From assembly GCA_963681505.1 (NCBI GenBank), contig OY811971.1:2655730-2719729 (forward strand): DNA of 64,000 bases. Reading direction: 5' to 3'. The position numbers were made by a program, and so were the translations under genes. Under the pieces are notes generated by a model. That model made no database searches and was not told the DNA's origin. It worked only from the letters and a program-made list of their open reading frames with translations. Positions 21,694-32,988 of the stretch are shown here, one piece after another. This DNA is from Eunapius fragilis. Taxonomy: Eukaryota > Porifera > Demospongiae > Spongillida > Spongillidae. Position 1 is the first letter of the stretch. Each line of letters begins with the position of its first letter.

Positions 21694-21948
21694 CACCAGC
21701 GATCAATAAGATCATATCCATTTATGATTAAAGAAAGAACGCGCGACAATTTATTTCAAAAATCATGGTGCGTACTTTTTTCGAAAAATTTCATGGACCC
21801 GGTGTCACGTAAAATTGGGGATCCCATAAAATTGGGGACCCCTCGTCCCCAATTTCCCGGAAAATTGGGGACCCCAGCATTAAATTAGGGATCCCTTTAT
21901 AAATCACAATGCGCATGTGCATGAAGCACGTTCATTTTTTGTCACCTC

Positions 21949-23818
21949 TTGGAGAGCAACGCAATGGATATGAAAGACGGTCGTTTCAGCTACAGGGAAA
22001 TCTTTACCTACCTTTTAGACAGCAAGTACCCATCTGGCTTCGGCAAGGCAGATAAGAGAAAGAGAGCCAAGTTTTTCGAAGCAAAAGGTTCTGACCTTTA
22101 CTACATTGGTCGAGGTGAGAACGTGTATACTTGTAAAGTCTTGTAAATACTTTACTTCTTGTGCGCGAACACTAGACAAAACTGATCATGGTGCCAGCCC
22201 GAGGACGCGGCTAGTTGTGGAGGATAGGGAGCAACGGCGAAGAATCGTATCGATTACCCACGAGGATGGTCATTAGAACTTATGACACAACAGCTGCAAA
22301 GTACTATTGGCCTGGCCTTTTCATGGATGTAAAACAGCAAGTAATATACTATCGCTGCTATATAGACGCACGATTTATCACCGTATTTTGCTCTTTAGGT
22401 GACTGCTTGTGATCGCTGTCAGAGGATGAATAAGAAGTTAAAAACGTCTACAACAGAACTCCATCCCATTCCCGTTAAGGCTCAGATATGGTGCCAAGTT
22501 CGAATGGACCTTATTGGGCCATTATCAGTAACACCACGTGGTAATAAGTACATTATTACGTTGACGGACTATATTTCAAAGTGGGCTGAAGCAATGGGGC
22601 TTCCTGACAAATCAGCAGATGGAGTAGCTAGATTTATGTATTCTGTGAGTTTCTAGATATGCAAATTAGGTTCCTTATTATGTTTCATTGTATTTTCAGA
22701 CGATTTGTCGATTTGGAGCACCTGAAATTGTTAACGGACCAAGGGAGAGAGTTTGTTAATGAATTGATGAAAGAGCTGTACCTGATAACCAAGACTCAGC
22801 ATAGAATTACTAGTGCTTATCATCCTCAGGTATTCATTTAATTTTTAATGTAAAATTGCACATTGGGTTTGTAAAGTGTAAGAGTGTCCTTGGGAATCAG
22901 AGGAATGTTAAGTAGTTAGTGTCATTACTATAGACATTCCTATAATCCAATAAGGTTTGAACTTGCACATTAAACTGAATAGTGCAAATATTGTACTATA
23001 CTATGTAGTGACCCTAATGTATTAATGAAGCAAGCTGCTATATGTATATGGGTCAATGTTTGTAACCTATTGCACTATGTACTCAGACAAATGGGCTCAC
23101 AGAACGATTTAATCAAACATTGTTGAGAAACCTATGCAAATTGACAAATGATGACAAAAGCAACTGGGATTTGAAGTTAGAAACAGTACTAATGGATACA
23201 GATGCTCTCATCAAGAAACAATTAAACGATCCCCATATTACATGTTGTTTCAAAAGGAGATGCGTTTAACCATTGATAGTGAAGTGATACCACCTCAAAA
23301 CTTATATTCTTTAAACTCTAAGAATGAAGTTCAAGAAGTTATCCTGGTGCTGTTAGAAAGTAGAGGTAAATTGTTTGATAAAACAAGCTTGAATATTTCA
23401 GAGTCTCAGAGGGAACAGAAGAAGGTGTATGACAGGAAACATCAGTCTACTATACTGTCTGTTAATACAATGGTTTTAATGGAAAATTCATGTCAGAAAC
23501 AGCGCAAGGGAGGGAAAATGGACGACCGTTACACTGGTCCATATTTCATTAATAGACATGTGGTAAAAGGGGTTTACGAGGTCAGAAATGCACATGATAA
23601 AATTTTAAAGAAAAAGGTAAATATCAATAGATTGAAGATGTACACTTGCAGCAAAGACATAGAAGGTTCTAGTGATGACAAAGCAAAAGGAGAACATGAA
23701 GAGTTTAATCAGGAAGAACTTTTAAAACAGCTCCATTCACCAAATCTTATGCGCCTATGGAGAACTGGAGCATCAGAACTTTTGTACAGCACAGAGGAAG
23801 ATGAGTACTTTGATGTAA
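21949..23818 (+). pseudogene. Ginger integrase-like transposase, multi-exon, frameshifted
   Basis: Exons are linked by GT..AG introns: a first exon around FSYREIFTYLLDSKYPSGFG; the LVVEDREQRRRIVSITHEDG block (22215-22270); YYWPGLFMDVKQQ; then after a tctttag acceptor TACDRCQRMNKKL and the core with D (MDLIGPL); D (TDQGREFVNEL, 22733-); and E (TNGLTERFNQ, 23087-). The RSPYYMLFQKEM motif starts about 23224, and a chromodomain-like/SH3-like tail (DDRYTGPYFI) follows. Frame breaks occur near 22270, 22727 and 23194; at 23194 one missing G in a GG/GGG run would explain the shift. The family catalyses cut-and-paste integration. Confidence 0.85.
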
Positions 23819-23869
23819 GTGTGCATATGTTTGATTATTACATTATAATTACATTATATCTTTTTATCA

Positions 23870-25155
23870 GCCAGAGGCAATGAATTTGTACTAAGCAAAG
23901 ACCTCATGGTGTATCTGTGGACACAGTATCGGACCTTCTCAGGTAAAGAACCGCTAAGAGAAGTTTATGATGGCGATTTCATCATTGTTGATGATGATGA
24001 CCTTTATGATGATTTTAAGTTATTTAAAAAGAATGGTGAATCATTTGAGCACTGTATTGTTGAAGCAGTTGATATTCTTAAATATTGGAGCAGATCAATT
24101 ATGAAAGAGATGAAAGCAGTTCACATCATAGGGAAAACATTTTTTCTGATGTCTCCATTGGAGTTAGATGAATTCTGTAGTTGGGTCTTTGCAACAAGAA
24201 ACCATAAGTTCACTCTGCAAGGTATGTAAATGTTATAATACTAAATGATACATATCATTACTTCATTGATTACAGGTATACTAAAGAAGTTACCTCAAGA
24301 AGAACATGTATTTCACACACCTACTGAACTTTCAAACAAACATGAACTGGATGTACCTACTGATGAACTTCCAGAAGAACATGTATTTGATGCATCTTCT
24401 GATGAACTAAAGAAGAGACAGTATGATAGCTTGTGGTTAGAAGTAGATGGTATAAAACTGAACAAAACACAAAAGGATATATTGTCATCTACTGGATGGT
24501 TGGATGATAAGATTGTTAATGCTGCTCAATCATTGCTTCATAAGCAGTTTGGTTTAGCAGAGCTTCAGAACACCACATTGGGATACACTTTAACACATGA
24601 CATAATGCGCAAACAATTTGTTCAGATCTTGCACAACGGACAAGATCACTGGCTAACAGTTTCAACCATTGGGTTGCAGTCATCCTACATTAACATATTT
24701 GACAGTATGTATTCCACTTTGTCAAGCTTTTGTAAAGATCAAATTTGTGCTTTACTATTTGCCAATGACAAAGTAATTAATGTTCAATTTATTGATGTAG
24801 ATAAGCAGGAAATACATATGATTGTGGTCTGTATGCTATTGCATATGCTACAAGTGTGTGTCATGGTGATGATGTTTCTCAAATGAAGTATAACTGTGCT
24901 GAAATGAGACCACATTTGATGCACTGCCTTAATACAGGCATTATAACCCGATTTCCAAGCACACACAGAATAAACGGACTCACGTTGGCTGAAGAAGGCA
25001 TTCCTGTTTACTGTTATTGCAGAACAACACAAGAGGAAAATATGATTCAATGTCCCAATTGTAAGGAATGGTTTCACTTGAAATGTGACCGTTCAATATC
25101 CAGGAAAAACTGGAAAAAGCCCAACTATTCATGGCTCTGCAGAAACTGTTTATAG
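23870..25155 (+). pseudogene. Ginger C-terminal region: Ulp1-like protease and PHD finger
   Basis: After a tttatcag acceptor (23870) the frame gives an unassigned acidic domain (LMVYLWTQYRTFSG, DGDFIIVDDDDLYDDF), then a 53-bp intron (24223-24275). A Ulp1/SENP-like C48 protease domain follows, with the catalytic His in GQDHWLTVS, the Asp in INIFDS and the Cys in the YDCGLYAIAYA block. A C4HC3 PHD finger (CYCRTTQEENMIQC..CKEWFHLKC..WLCRNC) ends the protein. Frame breaks lie near 23891 and 24808 (an apparent missing G). A possible last exon follows a gtgcttcag acceptor (25220), and an AATAAA is at 25307. The protease could act on SUMO-like modifiers or cleave the polyprotein; neither is shown. 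Confidence 0.82.
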
Positions 25156-25694
25156 GTGAATGCAATTTCGTGCATACTATTAGTGTATTGTGCATCACAT
25201 TTTATATGTTTGTGCTTCAGGATGCATGGGATAGTTCAGATCCTCAAGATGATACAATTGGGTTTTACATATTCGATTACGAGCTTGAATTCATGACATA
25301 ATAACTAATAAAAATCGGTCTGTCTGGCTCTATCATAATATAATCGAGCTGTGTATTAAGCAGCAATCTCGCTTGTCTCTATCGACTCATCTACGCTGTA
25401 TTGAGCATTCCTCATCTGAAAAAGCACCAGCTAAAGCAACTTTATATATTAAATGGAGAAATTGGTGTTATCGTGAGATTGTGGTACGCTCGCATACATA
25501 AGGCGAGTTAGTGCGTAGGAATGATGTTGACAGGGGGTCCCTAGTTTCACGAAGGGATCCCCAAATTTCCAGAAATATAGGGACGGGGGGGTCCCCAATT
25601 TACCGAAAAATTGGGGACGGGGTCCCCAATTTTCCGGAAAATTGGGGACGGGGGTCCCTAATTTCTTGGGATCCCCAATTTTACGTGACACCGG

Positions 25695-26349
25695 TGTTAA
25701 AGGAATTGCGCTTGACAAAGAATGATTAGAGTACAGGCTGTACGCTTGAAGGACGACACGATGGTGTTCAGGTAAAATGTATAGCACAATCTCAGCTCTA
25801 TGTTCCAATTGAATCTCACCCAAAAGGGTACCCCATGCTCCCTGCCTCCCTACGCTACCCGCTCCCACACTGTTGGAGCGGACGGCATAATGGAGGGATG
25901 TACGTTACATAAATGTCTCCCTCCCTCCATAGTCTTCCTAGGTTCACCACTGTGACTACGACAGCATTCAAAGTTTCAAACAGCCAAGGGTGAAGGGAGC
26001 GATGGTACTAGTAACAAGAAGCGCCAATATAATTATTAGACTACTAATTAGTAGGCCGGTACCAGTAGTCCTAGGTCTACTTCATGTTCGCTCGTTCTTG
26101 CAAGTAAACATTTGTATAAGCAGGTCCTATTAGGCAATAAATATTATATAGACCAATGCATTCTCTGGACTGACCGGTTTTTCTTCCAGAAGGCGCAAAG
26201 ACACGTGGTATCGGTTATGATGCTCTCGACCCCAGGCCCTGGTTATTGATAACATAATCCAAATTTGTGTAGCAAGGTACATGATTGATCACCTTCAAGC
26301 TAGCTCCCAAATAATATAATGGTGTGATTATAACATGACCGGTGCACTC
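25695..26349. other. Zinc-finger/nibrin repeat flank
   Basis: No gene. 25820-25990 is a diverged copy of the zinc-finger upstream region (ccctccatagtcttcctaggttcac). 25860-26350 is the inverted counterpart of 16258-16720. Confidence 0.45.
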
Positions 26350-27047
26350 ATGTGAACCTAAATATGTCAGCCTCATCCACTCTCAATAGAAGGGGTGGAG
26401 GCAGGTACATGATGTTTGGCCACACCCACACATAGTGACACTCACCCCTTCCTCCTGCTCCATCAACCACTGTTGGACTTCAGCTGACGTCTCTACGTGC
26501 TCCACCAGCCCCACAATCCTTGGCATCTGTGTTAACCCTGTGCTGCCAACCTAATTTTAACGTATGTTCACCACTACACCCTCCCAACTTTATAATCACA
26601 GCCTTCCTTAACCTAGTTCACCATAGCATAAGGTGAAATACATCATGCTACACTAGGGCCAGAGTATTGGGAGCAAATGGAATTGTATGCATGTGTGTGA
26701 TTGTCATGTGGTGTGCTTGCAGTGCAATGAATATACGAATTACAATATTCACCCTGACATACAACCTTCATTAACATTAACCCCCACCTCCCCCTCATTA
26801 ACACTAGCTCATCTTCCCACCCTCATCTTTAACCCTTATTCTGCACCTTTCTGAAGTGCTTGAAGTCTCTCAGTCCAGAGATCATATATAGATCTCTGCT
26901 CAGTCCCTCACTCTAACAACTGCTTGTCGCCTTCTCTGGGACCTTGTCTCTCCCCCGGACCACCACAACCAGTCTCACCACCTCCACACATTCTGGGGGA
27001 GGAGGGGCACGCTCATGTGGTGTGCTCAGACAGGCACCTCTGGGTAC
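26350..27047 (-). pseudogene. Nibrin-like gene fragment, copy 5 (exons A, B, C; best exon B)
   Basis: Exon A starts at 27047 after a cctag acceptor and reaches the motif GLRDFKHFRKVQNKG near 26843. It carries a ~40-bp insertion (about 26878-26915). Exon B (26537-26446) is fully open: after two bases completing a split glycine codon it reads LTQMPRIVGLVEHVE, then TSAEVQQWLMEQEEG, and ends at a GTGAGT donor. Exon C is shortened to DEADIFRFT-stop near 26361, out of phase with B. This is the clearest match to the nibrin C-terminus in the window. Duplicated at 42390-43087. Confidence 0.58.
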
Positions 27048-27285
27048 CTAGGAGGGATGGGGAGGAGGGATATGGTATCAGACCACTTCCACGGCTGACC
27101 ACACCCACATACTTAAATACCCCACCCCATCTGACCACACCTACATGTACATACACCACCTTAAACATACACGGCCACACTAACATAGATGTACCATATG
27201 TGTAATACCAAAAGACTTCCAACCACAATGACATCAACAGGTACTTCACTCATCTTCCCTCTAACATGTCTTGTTCCATTGATCA
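27048..27285. other. Nibrin-repeat intron sequence
   Basis: Inverse counterpart of 1890-2040, followed by a stretch ending gttccattgatcaaac that recurs beside each minisatellite (29340-29390, 60340-60400). Confidence 0.45.
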
Positions 27286-27862
27286 AACACCAATCACACA
27301 CTACACCGTCACTAATCACACACTACACTGTCACCAATCACACACTACACCATCACTAATCACACACTACACTGTCACCAATCACACACAACACCGTCAC
27401 CAATCACAAACCCCACCCTCACTAATCACTCTCCACCCTCACTAATCACACACTCCACCCTCACCAATCACTCTACCATCACCTATCACACACCACCCTC
27501 ACCAATCACACTCTACCCTCACCAATCCAACACTCCACCCTCACCAATCCCACACTCACCCTCACCAATCACACACTCCATCCACCCCACTAATCACACG
27601 CTCCATCCACCCTCACAAATCATACACTCCACCCTCACCAATCACACACTCCACCATCCCCAATCCCACACTCCATCCACCCTCACTAATCACATACTCC
27701 ACCCTCAACAATCACACACCACCCTCACCAATCACACATTCCACCATCACCAATCAATCACACATTCCACCCTCACCAATCACACACCCTCCACCCTCCT
27801 CAATCACACACTCCACCCTCACAAATCACACTCCACCCTCCCCAATCACGCACTCCACCTTT
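27286..27862 (+). repeat. Minisatellite, ~20-bp unit
   Basis: About 28 imperfect units of the cacactccaccctcaccaat type, inserted between nibrin-like exon A flank and nibrin-like linker sequence. Duplicated at 43326-43902. Confidence 0.92.
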
Positions 27863-27866
27863 GACC

Positions 27867-28215
27867 TCTTGCCACCCATTCCAGAGAACCGGTTGAATAG
27901 AGACAAGCCCACAGCAGCACGCACACCAGACACAGAGGGCTCCATTGTCCTTTTGCTTTGAGGAGGATGTTCCCCTTTACACCAGGCAGCCATCTTGGGA
28001 GCATGCCTTGTCTCCTTAGGTGAGATATGATCCTCCTCCCCATCCAACAGGCTTGGAGGGAAACCCCCCTAGGTTACAACAGTGGCTTGGCGGGTGGGGC
28101 CTGAGGTCACCCACAGATTTCCCCTAGTCCTCTTCCTTGTCCCCAAACCATCAGCCTGCTGAGAAAATAACAGTCCTGATGGTTGAGGAGGGACTGTTCT
28201 TCTTGGTACTTTGGG
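27867..28215 (-). pseudogene. Nibrin-like linker fragment, copy 6
   Basis: Minus strand reads MDGEEDHISPKETRHAPK, MAAWCKGEHPPQSKRTMEPS, VSGVRAAVGLSLFNRFSGMG and GKRSKVE before running into the minisatellite. Upstream (28070-28215) is the GLGTRK block with frame changes. Part of the same mosaic family. Confidence 0.45.
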
Positions 28216-28519
28216 TACCTATGAGGACAGATGTGTAATACCATAAGACTTCCAACCACAATGACAAGGAGGCAGTCGGCATGGTGATCAGTCTAACAAG
28301 TGTGGTAAGGGTAACTGTGGTTACTGGTTAAACGGTGTGCCAAAGGTAGCCATGGTTACAGATATAACAAGGCCTGTCAGCAATGGCCTTGGGTTTCCTG
28401 GTGCTGAAAAAGGGGGAGGAGGCTGTTGGCATGGAGATCAGCCTAACAGGTCTGGCAGAGTAAGCCATGGTTACAGGTATTAAGGACTACAAAAATGCCA
28501 AAAAAGAATTACACATGTT

Positions 28520-28700
28520 GTATATTATTGATGAGCAACAATTACATTCAGTTTCATGTTATGCAGTAATGTGTAGACACTTTCATACATCATGCAATGG
28601 TCACTGTGGCTGGGAGTAGGGGCAGTTCTGGAGATGATGCTTCAAACCATTCTTGGTCACATATTTCTTGTCACATCCTTCAGAGGGACATCTTAACATC
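28520..28700 (-). pseudogene. Zinc-finger C-terminal remnant
   Basis: Only the last C2HC finger and tail of the zinc-finger family remain (LRCPSEGCDKKYVTKNGLK, stop near 28610), plus the shared 3' flank. It is joined directly to nibrin-like linker sequence at about 28700, marking a recombination junction. Duplicated at 44560-44740. Confidence 0.8.
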
Positions 28701-29165
28701 TCTCAGGTATCACTATCTTCTTTGGAAGGATATATGAAGCCATCCCTGATCATGACAGCGTCATACTTCACACCACCATCCCAAGGCTCCGCCTCTGGTT
28801 CCTCCTCCCCTCCTTTCTCAGTCTCAGTCACCTTTGACCTCTTGCCACCCATTCCAGAGAACAGGTTGAATGGAGACACGCCCACAACAGCACGCACACC
28901 AGACACAGAGGGATGGCTACTCCCGGCCACCATTGAAAGGCCTCTGCTGCTGTCTTGTGTCTTGGCCCTTCCATCTTCACTTCACCCCTGTGTTCCAAGT
29001 GAGGTACCCTCCACTACAGCAGCTGCCCTGTGTTTCCTGGTGCTCAAAAAGAGGGAGGTGGCTGTCGGCATGGCGATCAGCCTAACTGGTGTGGCAGGGG
29101 TAGCCTAGGTTACAGGGATAACAGGAATGGCAGCTGTAGCTGTGGTTACTGGCGGAGATTTTACA
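28701..29165 (-). pseudogene. Nibrin-like linker fragment, copy 7
   Basis: From high to low: SAAKSVALGGLVKSPP and AIPVIPVT blocks with stops, then an open stretch PSVSGVRAVVGVSPFNLFSG, MGGKRSKVTETEKGGEEEPE and VKYDAVMIRDGFIYPSKED. The acidic/basic composition fits an intrinsically disordered linker. Duplicated at 44741-45205. Confidence 0.42.
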
Positions 29166-29379
29166 AGTCCTCCAAGTGCTACTGACTACATGGCTACCTG
29201 TTGATTAGTGAGCGGGTGGTGTTGGTGCAGTTTGATCAATGGAACAAGACATGTTAGAGGGAAGATGAGTGAAGTACCTGTTGATGTCATTGTGGTTGGA
29301 AGTCTTTTGGTATTACACGTATGGTACATCTATGTTAGTGTGCTTCACTCATCTTCCCTCTAACATGTCTCATTCCATT

Positions 29380-30140
29380 GATCAAACTGTACCCTCACTA
29401 AACACACAAAACCATCACTAATCACTCCCCAACTATACCAATCCCTCGGTCCACCCTCCCCTATCACACACCACCCTCACCAATCACACTCCACCTGTAC
29501 CAATCAAACTCCACCCTCACCAATCACACACTCCACCCTCACCAATCTCACACTCCACCCTCACCAATCACACACTGCACCCTCACTATTCACACACTCC
29601 ACCCTCACCAATCACACACCCCACCCTCACCAATCTCACACTCCACCCTCACCAATCACACACTCAACCATCTCCAATCATACACTCCCCCTCACTAATC
29701 ACACATTCCACCTCACCAATCACACTCCACCCTCCTCAATCTCACACTTAACCCTCACTATTCACACACCACCCTGACCAATCACACACCACCCTCACCA
29801 ATCACACTCCACCCTCACCAATCACACTCCACCTTCACCAATCACACACCACCCTCACCATTCACACCCTCACCAATCACACACCCCACCCTCACCAATC
29901 TCACACTCCACCCTCACCAATCACACACTCCACCATCACCAATCACACACTCCTCCATCACCAATCATACCCCTCCCATACCAATCACACACCACCTTCA
30001 CCAACTGCACACTCCACCCTCACCAATCACACACTCCACCCTCACCAATCACACACTCCACCCTCACTTATCACACACTTCACTCTCACCAATCACACAT
30101 TCCACCCTCACTAATCACACACTCCACCCTCACCAAACTA
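29380..30140 (+). repeat. Minisatellite, ~20-bp unit
   Basis: The longest array of the cacactccaccctcaccaat unit, about 37 imperfect copies, bordered by gttccattgatcaaac on the left. Duplicated at 45420-46180. Confidence 0.93.
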
Positions 30141-30169
30141 ATCTCTTGCTTCTGCTCTCCCCAACACCA

Positions 30170-30480
30170 CCATCGAGTGGAGGAGGGGACAATGTTCTCA
30201 GGGTTATAAAGGAGGATGGGCCTGGGGCCCTGTGTTACGAGATAAATTGGGAATGAGCACACACAAACATGTCGTCAAGGAGTTCTTCCTCCTTGACAAC
30301 ATCACAACCCCCAATCCTGGGACACAGTACCAACGTCTCGTTCACACGAAGAGTGCCATTTGCTCTGGCCACACACACACACCTGATACTCCTCCCTTCA
30401 CACCATCAAAGGTCTCCTCCTCCTGCTTCATGACACTGTGTACACCCTGGCTGACAGTGTCTGAAGCGTAGATGTAGAAA
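30170..30480 (-). pseudogene. Nibrin-like linker fragment, copy 8
   Basis: Minus strand reads ASDTVSQGVHSVMKQEEETF, DGVKGGVSGVCVARANGTLR, VKEEELLDDMF and then a frame-shifted LFNPES-like block. KEEELLDDMF corresponds to KEEELIDDLFESADLE at 60776-61060. Duplicated at 46210-46520. Confidence 0.4.
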
Positions 30481-31250
30481 TATTTCAAATGCTCACTCAG
30501 AACTTGGGTATAGTACACTGAATTTACAGTCTCGTGCCATGTAGATGTGTGTGTCTTTTGTATAAATGTGTGTATGTGTTGTGTATGTGTATGTATTATA
30601 TGTCTTGTTCACATGGTCATCCCACGATTGCATTGGCCATGGCACCATGTTTGGTCCCTTCCGTTTCAAATTGCTGCCATCCTGTTGGTTCGCTGTGTGA
30701 AGTTTGAGGCTTTTGGCGCATGCCATGATAAGTTGCCCACTTCACACTGGGAATACATAACCACCACTATAAATTTGTAGGTGGCCACCATGGGATACCT
30801 ATGTTAGCAAGCCATACACACACATACACACACCCATACCACAAATACAAACATTCTCTTTCATGTACATAGACCCACATTCACATGGTACTAGAAATAG
30901 AAAGTATAAAATACTATAATACTAGTCAAGTATACCTAGAAATGTACTACACTATACTCGAATTCCTACATGCTATGATTCATAGAATCGCCGGTACAAG
31001 CAGACATTCCAAGTACACATGCACTCTTAAACCTTTTGTGTATCTTTATATCATCCTTGCATGCCTAATATGTAGGGAATACCTTTCTTACTTACCTATT
31101 GCCTACACATGTATGTCATACACCTTCAACATGATGGGCCTTACATGTATGTGCCTGTCATGCATATACGATTATATTGCTGATGAAAATTTATAATTGT
31201 GAGTAACCTCTCCTTGCAGGCCTTAAATTCATCAATCCATTGTGCTGAGG
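30481..31250. other. No recognised gene
   Basis: TG-rich and low-complexity patches (30545-30600, 30810-30850). 30600-30660 resembles 50330-50400 in reverse, and 30940-31000 resembles 50060-50130 in reverse, so these are dispersed repeats. Nothing coding is supported. Confidence 0.35.
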
Positions 31251-31289
31251 TCATGCACTGAGCTGAACCTTTCAAGCACTTAAATTCAG

Positions 31290-32885
31290 TACGTAGCGTT
31301 GTCCTTTGGATCTAAGCTTTCTCCGTCTGAATTATCAGTGGTACTTTCAGAACTTTGTGGAGAGGTTGGTTCAGCCTGTTGCACCTGCTCAGGACGTTCT
31401 GCACATGCAGCCACATTCATGGAGTGGTACTGAATTGACATTTTCATACGTAACTGCATATCTTCTTATGTTGTCATTGCAGCAGCACCAAAACCAACAC
31501 GCCTCTTCACCTCCTGTGCATGCCACACCATCCTTAATAAAGCTTACAGTGGTGACTTTATCAGAAAGTGCTGCCCCCGACACATGCACCGCATGATGCC
31601 ATGATAGCATCATGGGGTCCAACCGTATCTTCAGAAGAGGAGACAGGCCTGTCTTTTGGAATGCAGACATGATGTTCTCTCTAGTAAATCACCGATAACA
31701 GGCCTCATTGTTTATCATTGGAACATTGTGTGGATAAGATGTGATACTAAATGTTTGGTCATTGCAGCAGAAGAAAGCATCTTTTAAATTAGTGGACCAG
31801 ACACTCCTATACATCCAGAGGTCGTACCGGATGGCTGGTATGAGATGGCATGAGCACAATGTCAAGCTTGTTGGCAGTAGCTAATTGTGCAGCATAAAGA
31901 GAAATGTGTGACTCGTGGCCATCAACAATGAGCAGCTTGTATCCCCCTTGTCTCAGGAGCTGGTAACATATCAATGAGATATTAAAGGATCTCTTGCATG
32001 GTCGATGCTCCGTTCAATCCCGCCACTGCATGGCACTGTAAGCATGTCCACAGTTTGGATCAAAGTTGTGAGTTGCTTTGGCCATTTCATGCGTCACTGA
32101 TTTTCCCTGGGAGATAAACGTAGGGGGCAGAGCTGTACCATCGGATACAATGGCAGCAATTATGTAATATGAACTCCATGCATGCACGCTCCCCATAGAT
32201 GCGAGTGAGTTTGTGAACACGCTTGGTTCCACATACTACAGCCGCACACGCTTCTGGAATGGGTCAAGCACAATCTGGGTTTCATCAAGATTGAAGAAGT
32301 CTCTAGATGGGTCAAGGCCATGTTCTACCACTCGCTTGTGAGTGAGTTGAAAAAAGCACGTCGCTATCTATATGATGTCTAAGTCTGGATCTAATTGGTG
32401 CATGTGGATGTTTCTCCAACGTATTTTAAGTGACAAATGTTACATTCTACAACATATATTACATGAGTTTTTATTATATTATACTGTACAGGCAATGCAG
32501 TTCCTTTTCCGCCATGGTGAAAATAATTTATAAGTTGCGTGGTATGCGCATGCAAGGAGAGATCAGAGTGCCTGACTCTACAGCCACAGCAAAAAAACGC
32601 GTCGAATCAATTCTTGATTTTCAATTGATTTGCCACTTACATTCTGGTACAAAATGTTTACATACCTGGTACAACCTGTTAACAATATGTACCAGAATGT
32701 AAGTGGCAAATCAATCGAAAATCAAGAATTGATTCGACGATTTTTTTTGCTGTGAGCCTCTTTCGAAATCCGTTCCACCAGAGTTGGGTCAGAAGCCCAT
32801 CTTTCCCCTTAAACGTACAGCCTTCCTCCTCAGTCTGTAGTGCCTTTGCAGCTTCGAACACCTCCTCTTTCGTCATCCCCACACC
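31290..32885 (-). pseudogene. Pogo/Tigger-like transposase, decayed and interrupted
   Basis: The N-terminal CENPB-type helix-turn-helix appears as MTKEEVFEAAKALQ..FKGKDGL..WWNGFRKR (32880-32760). After an inserted 170-bp MITE come DDE_1 pieces: FFNLDETQIVLDPFQKR (about 32310), SVHAWSSYYIIAAIVSDGTA (about 32180), LLIVDGHESHISLY and LMPSHTSHPYD (about 31940-31830), and the C-terminal MSAFQKTGLSPLL (about 31670). The first two acidic DDE positions are visible; several stops and frameshifts intervene. Non-functional. Confidence 0.8.
32585..32754. mobile_element. Foldback MITE inside the pogo-like pseudogene
   Basis: Nearly perfect ~70-bp inverted arms starting CACAGCAAAAAAA and containing GTCGAATCAATTCTTGATTT flank a ~30-bp centre (tacaaaatgttta..). 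170 bp in total. No clear target duplication. It separates the HTH and DDE parts of the transposase. Confidence 0.8.
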
Positions 32886-32988
32886 CTCAAGAGTGATTCA
32901 GTGTTCCTAGCGACGTCAGGAGAATGGCCTTTACGCTTATTGGCCATAATTAGTCACTATATACAATGCAGTTGATACAAGATAGATT

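Larger units (their letters stand above)
21803..25690 (+). mobile_element. Ginger-type DNA transposon, complete ends
   Basis: A 3,888-bp element bounded by inverted repeats beginning TGTCACGTAAAATTGGGG. The repeats run about 47 bp with few mismatches and contain nested aattgggga/tccccaatt palindromes. The 4-bp target duplication is CCGG (21799-21802 and 25691-25694). Internally it encodes a retrovirus-like integrase with a YPYY-type motif, an unrecognised domain, a Ulp1-like cysteine protease and a PHD finger, with several introns. This combination fits Ginger transposons, whose integrase is related to that of Gypsy elements. Several frameshifts make this copy non-autonomous as assembled. Confidence 0.88.
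17145..32988. repeat. Copy 1 of a 15.8-kb near-perfect direct duplication
   Basis: This block matches 33189-49028 base for base wherever I compared it, except that the tetranucleotide array at 18176 has one more TGTA unit here (offset 16,044 before it and 16,040 after it). It ends exactly at the N gap. The likely explanation is that two adjacent contigs overlap and were not merged. Confidence 0.93.

Noticed and set aside
31389..31670. Separate small gene on the minus strand (MSAFQKTGLSPLL..)
   Set aside because: It is the C-terminal end of the decayed pogo-like transposase, not an independent gene.
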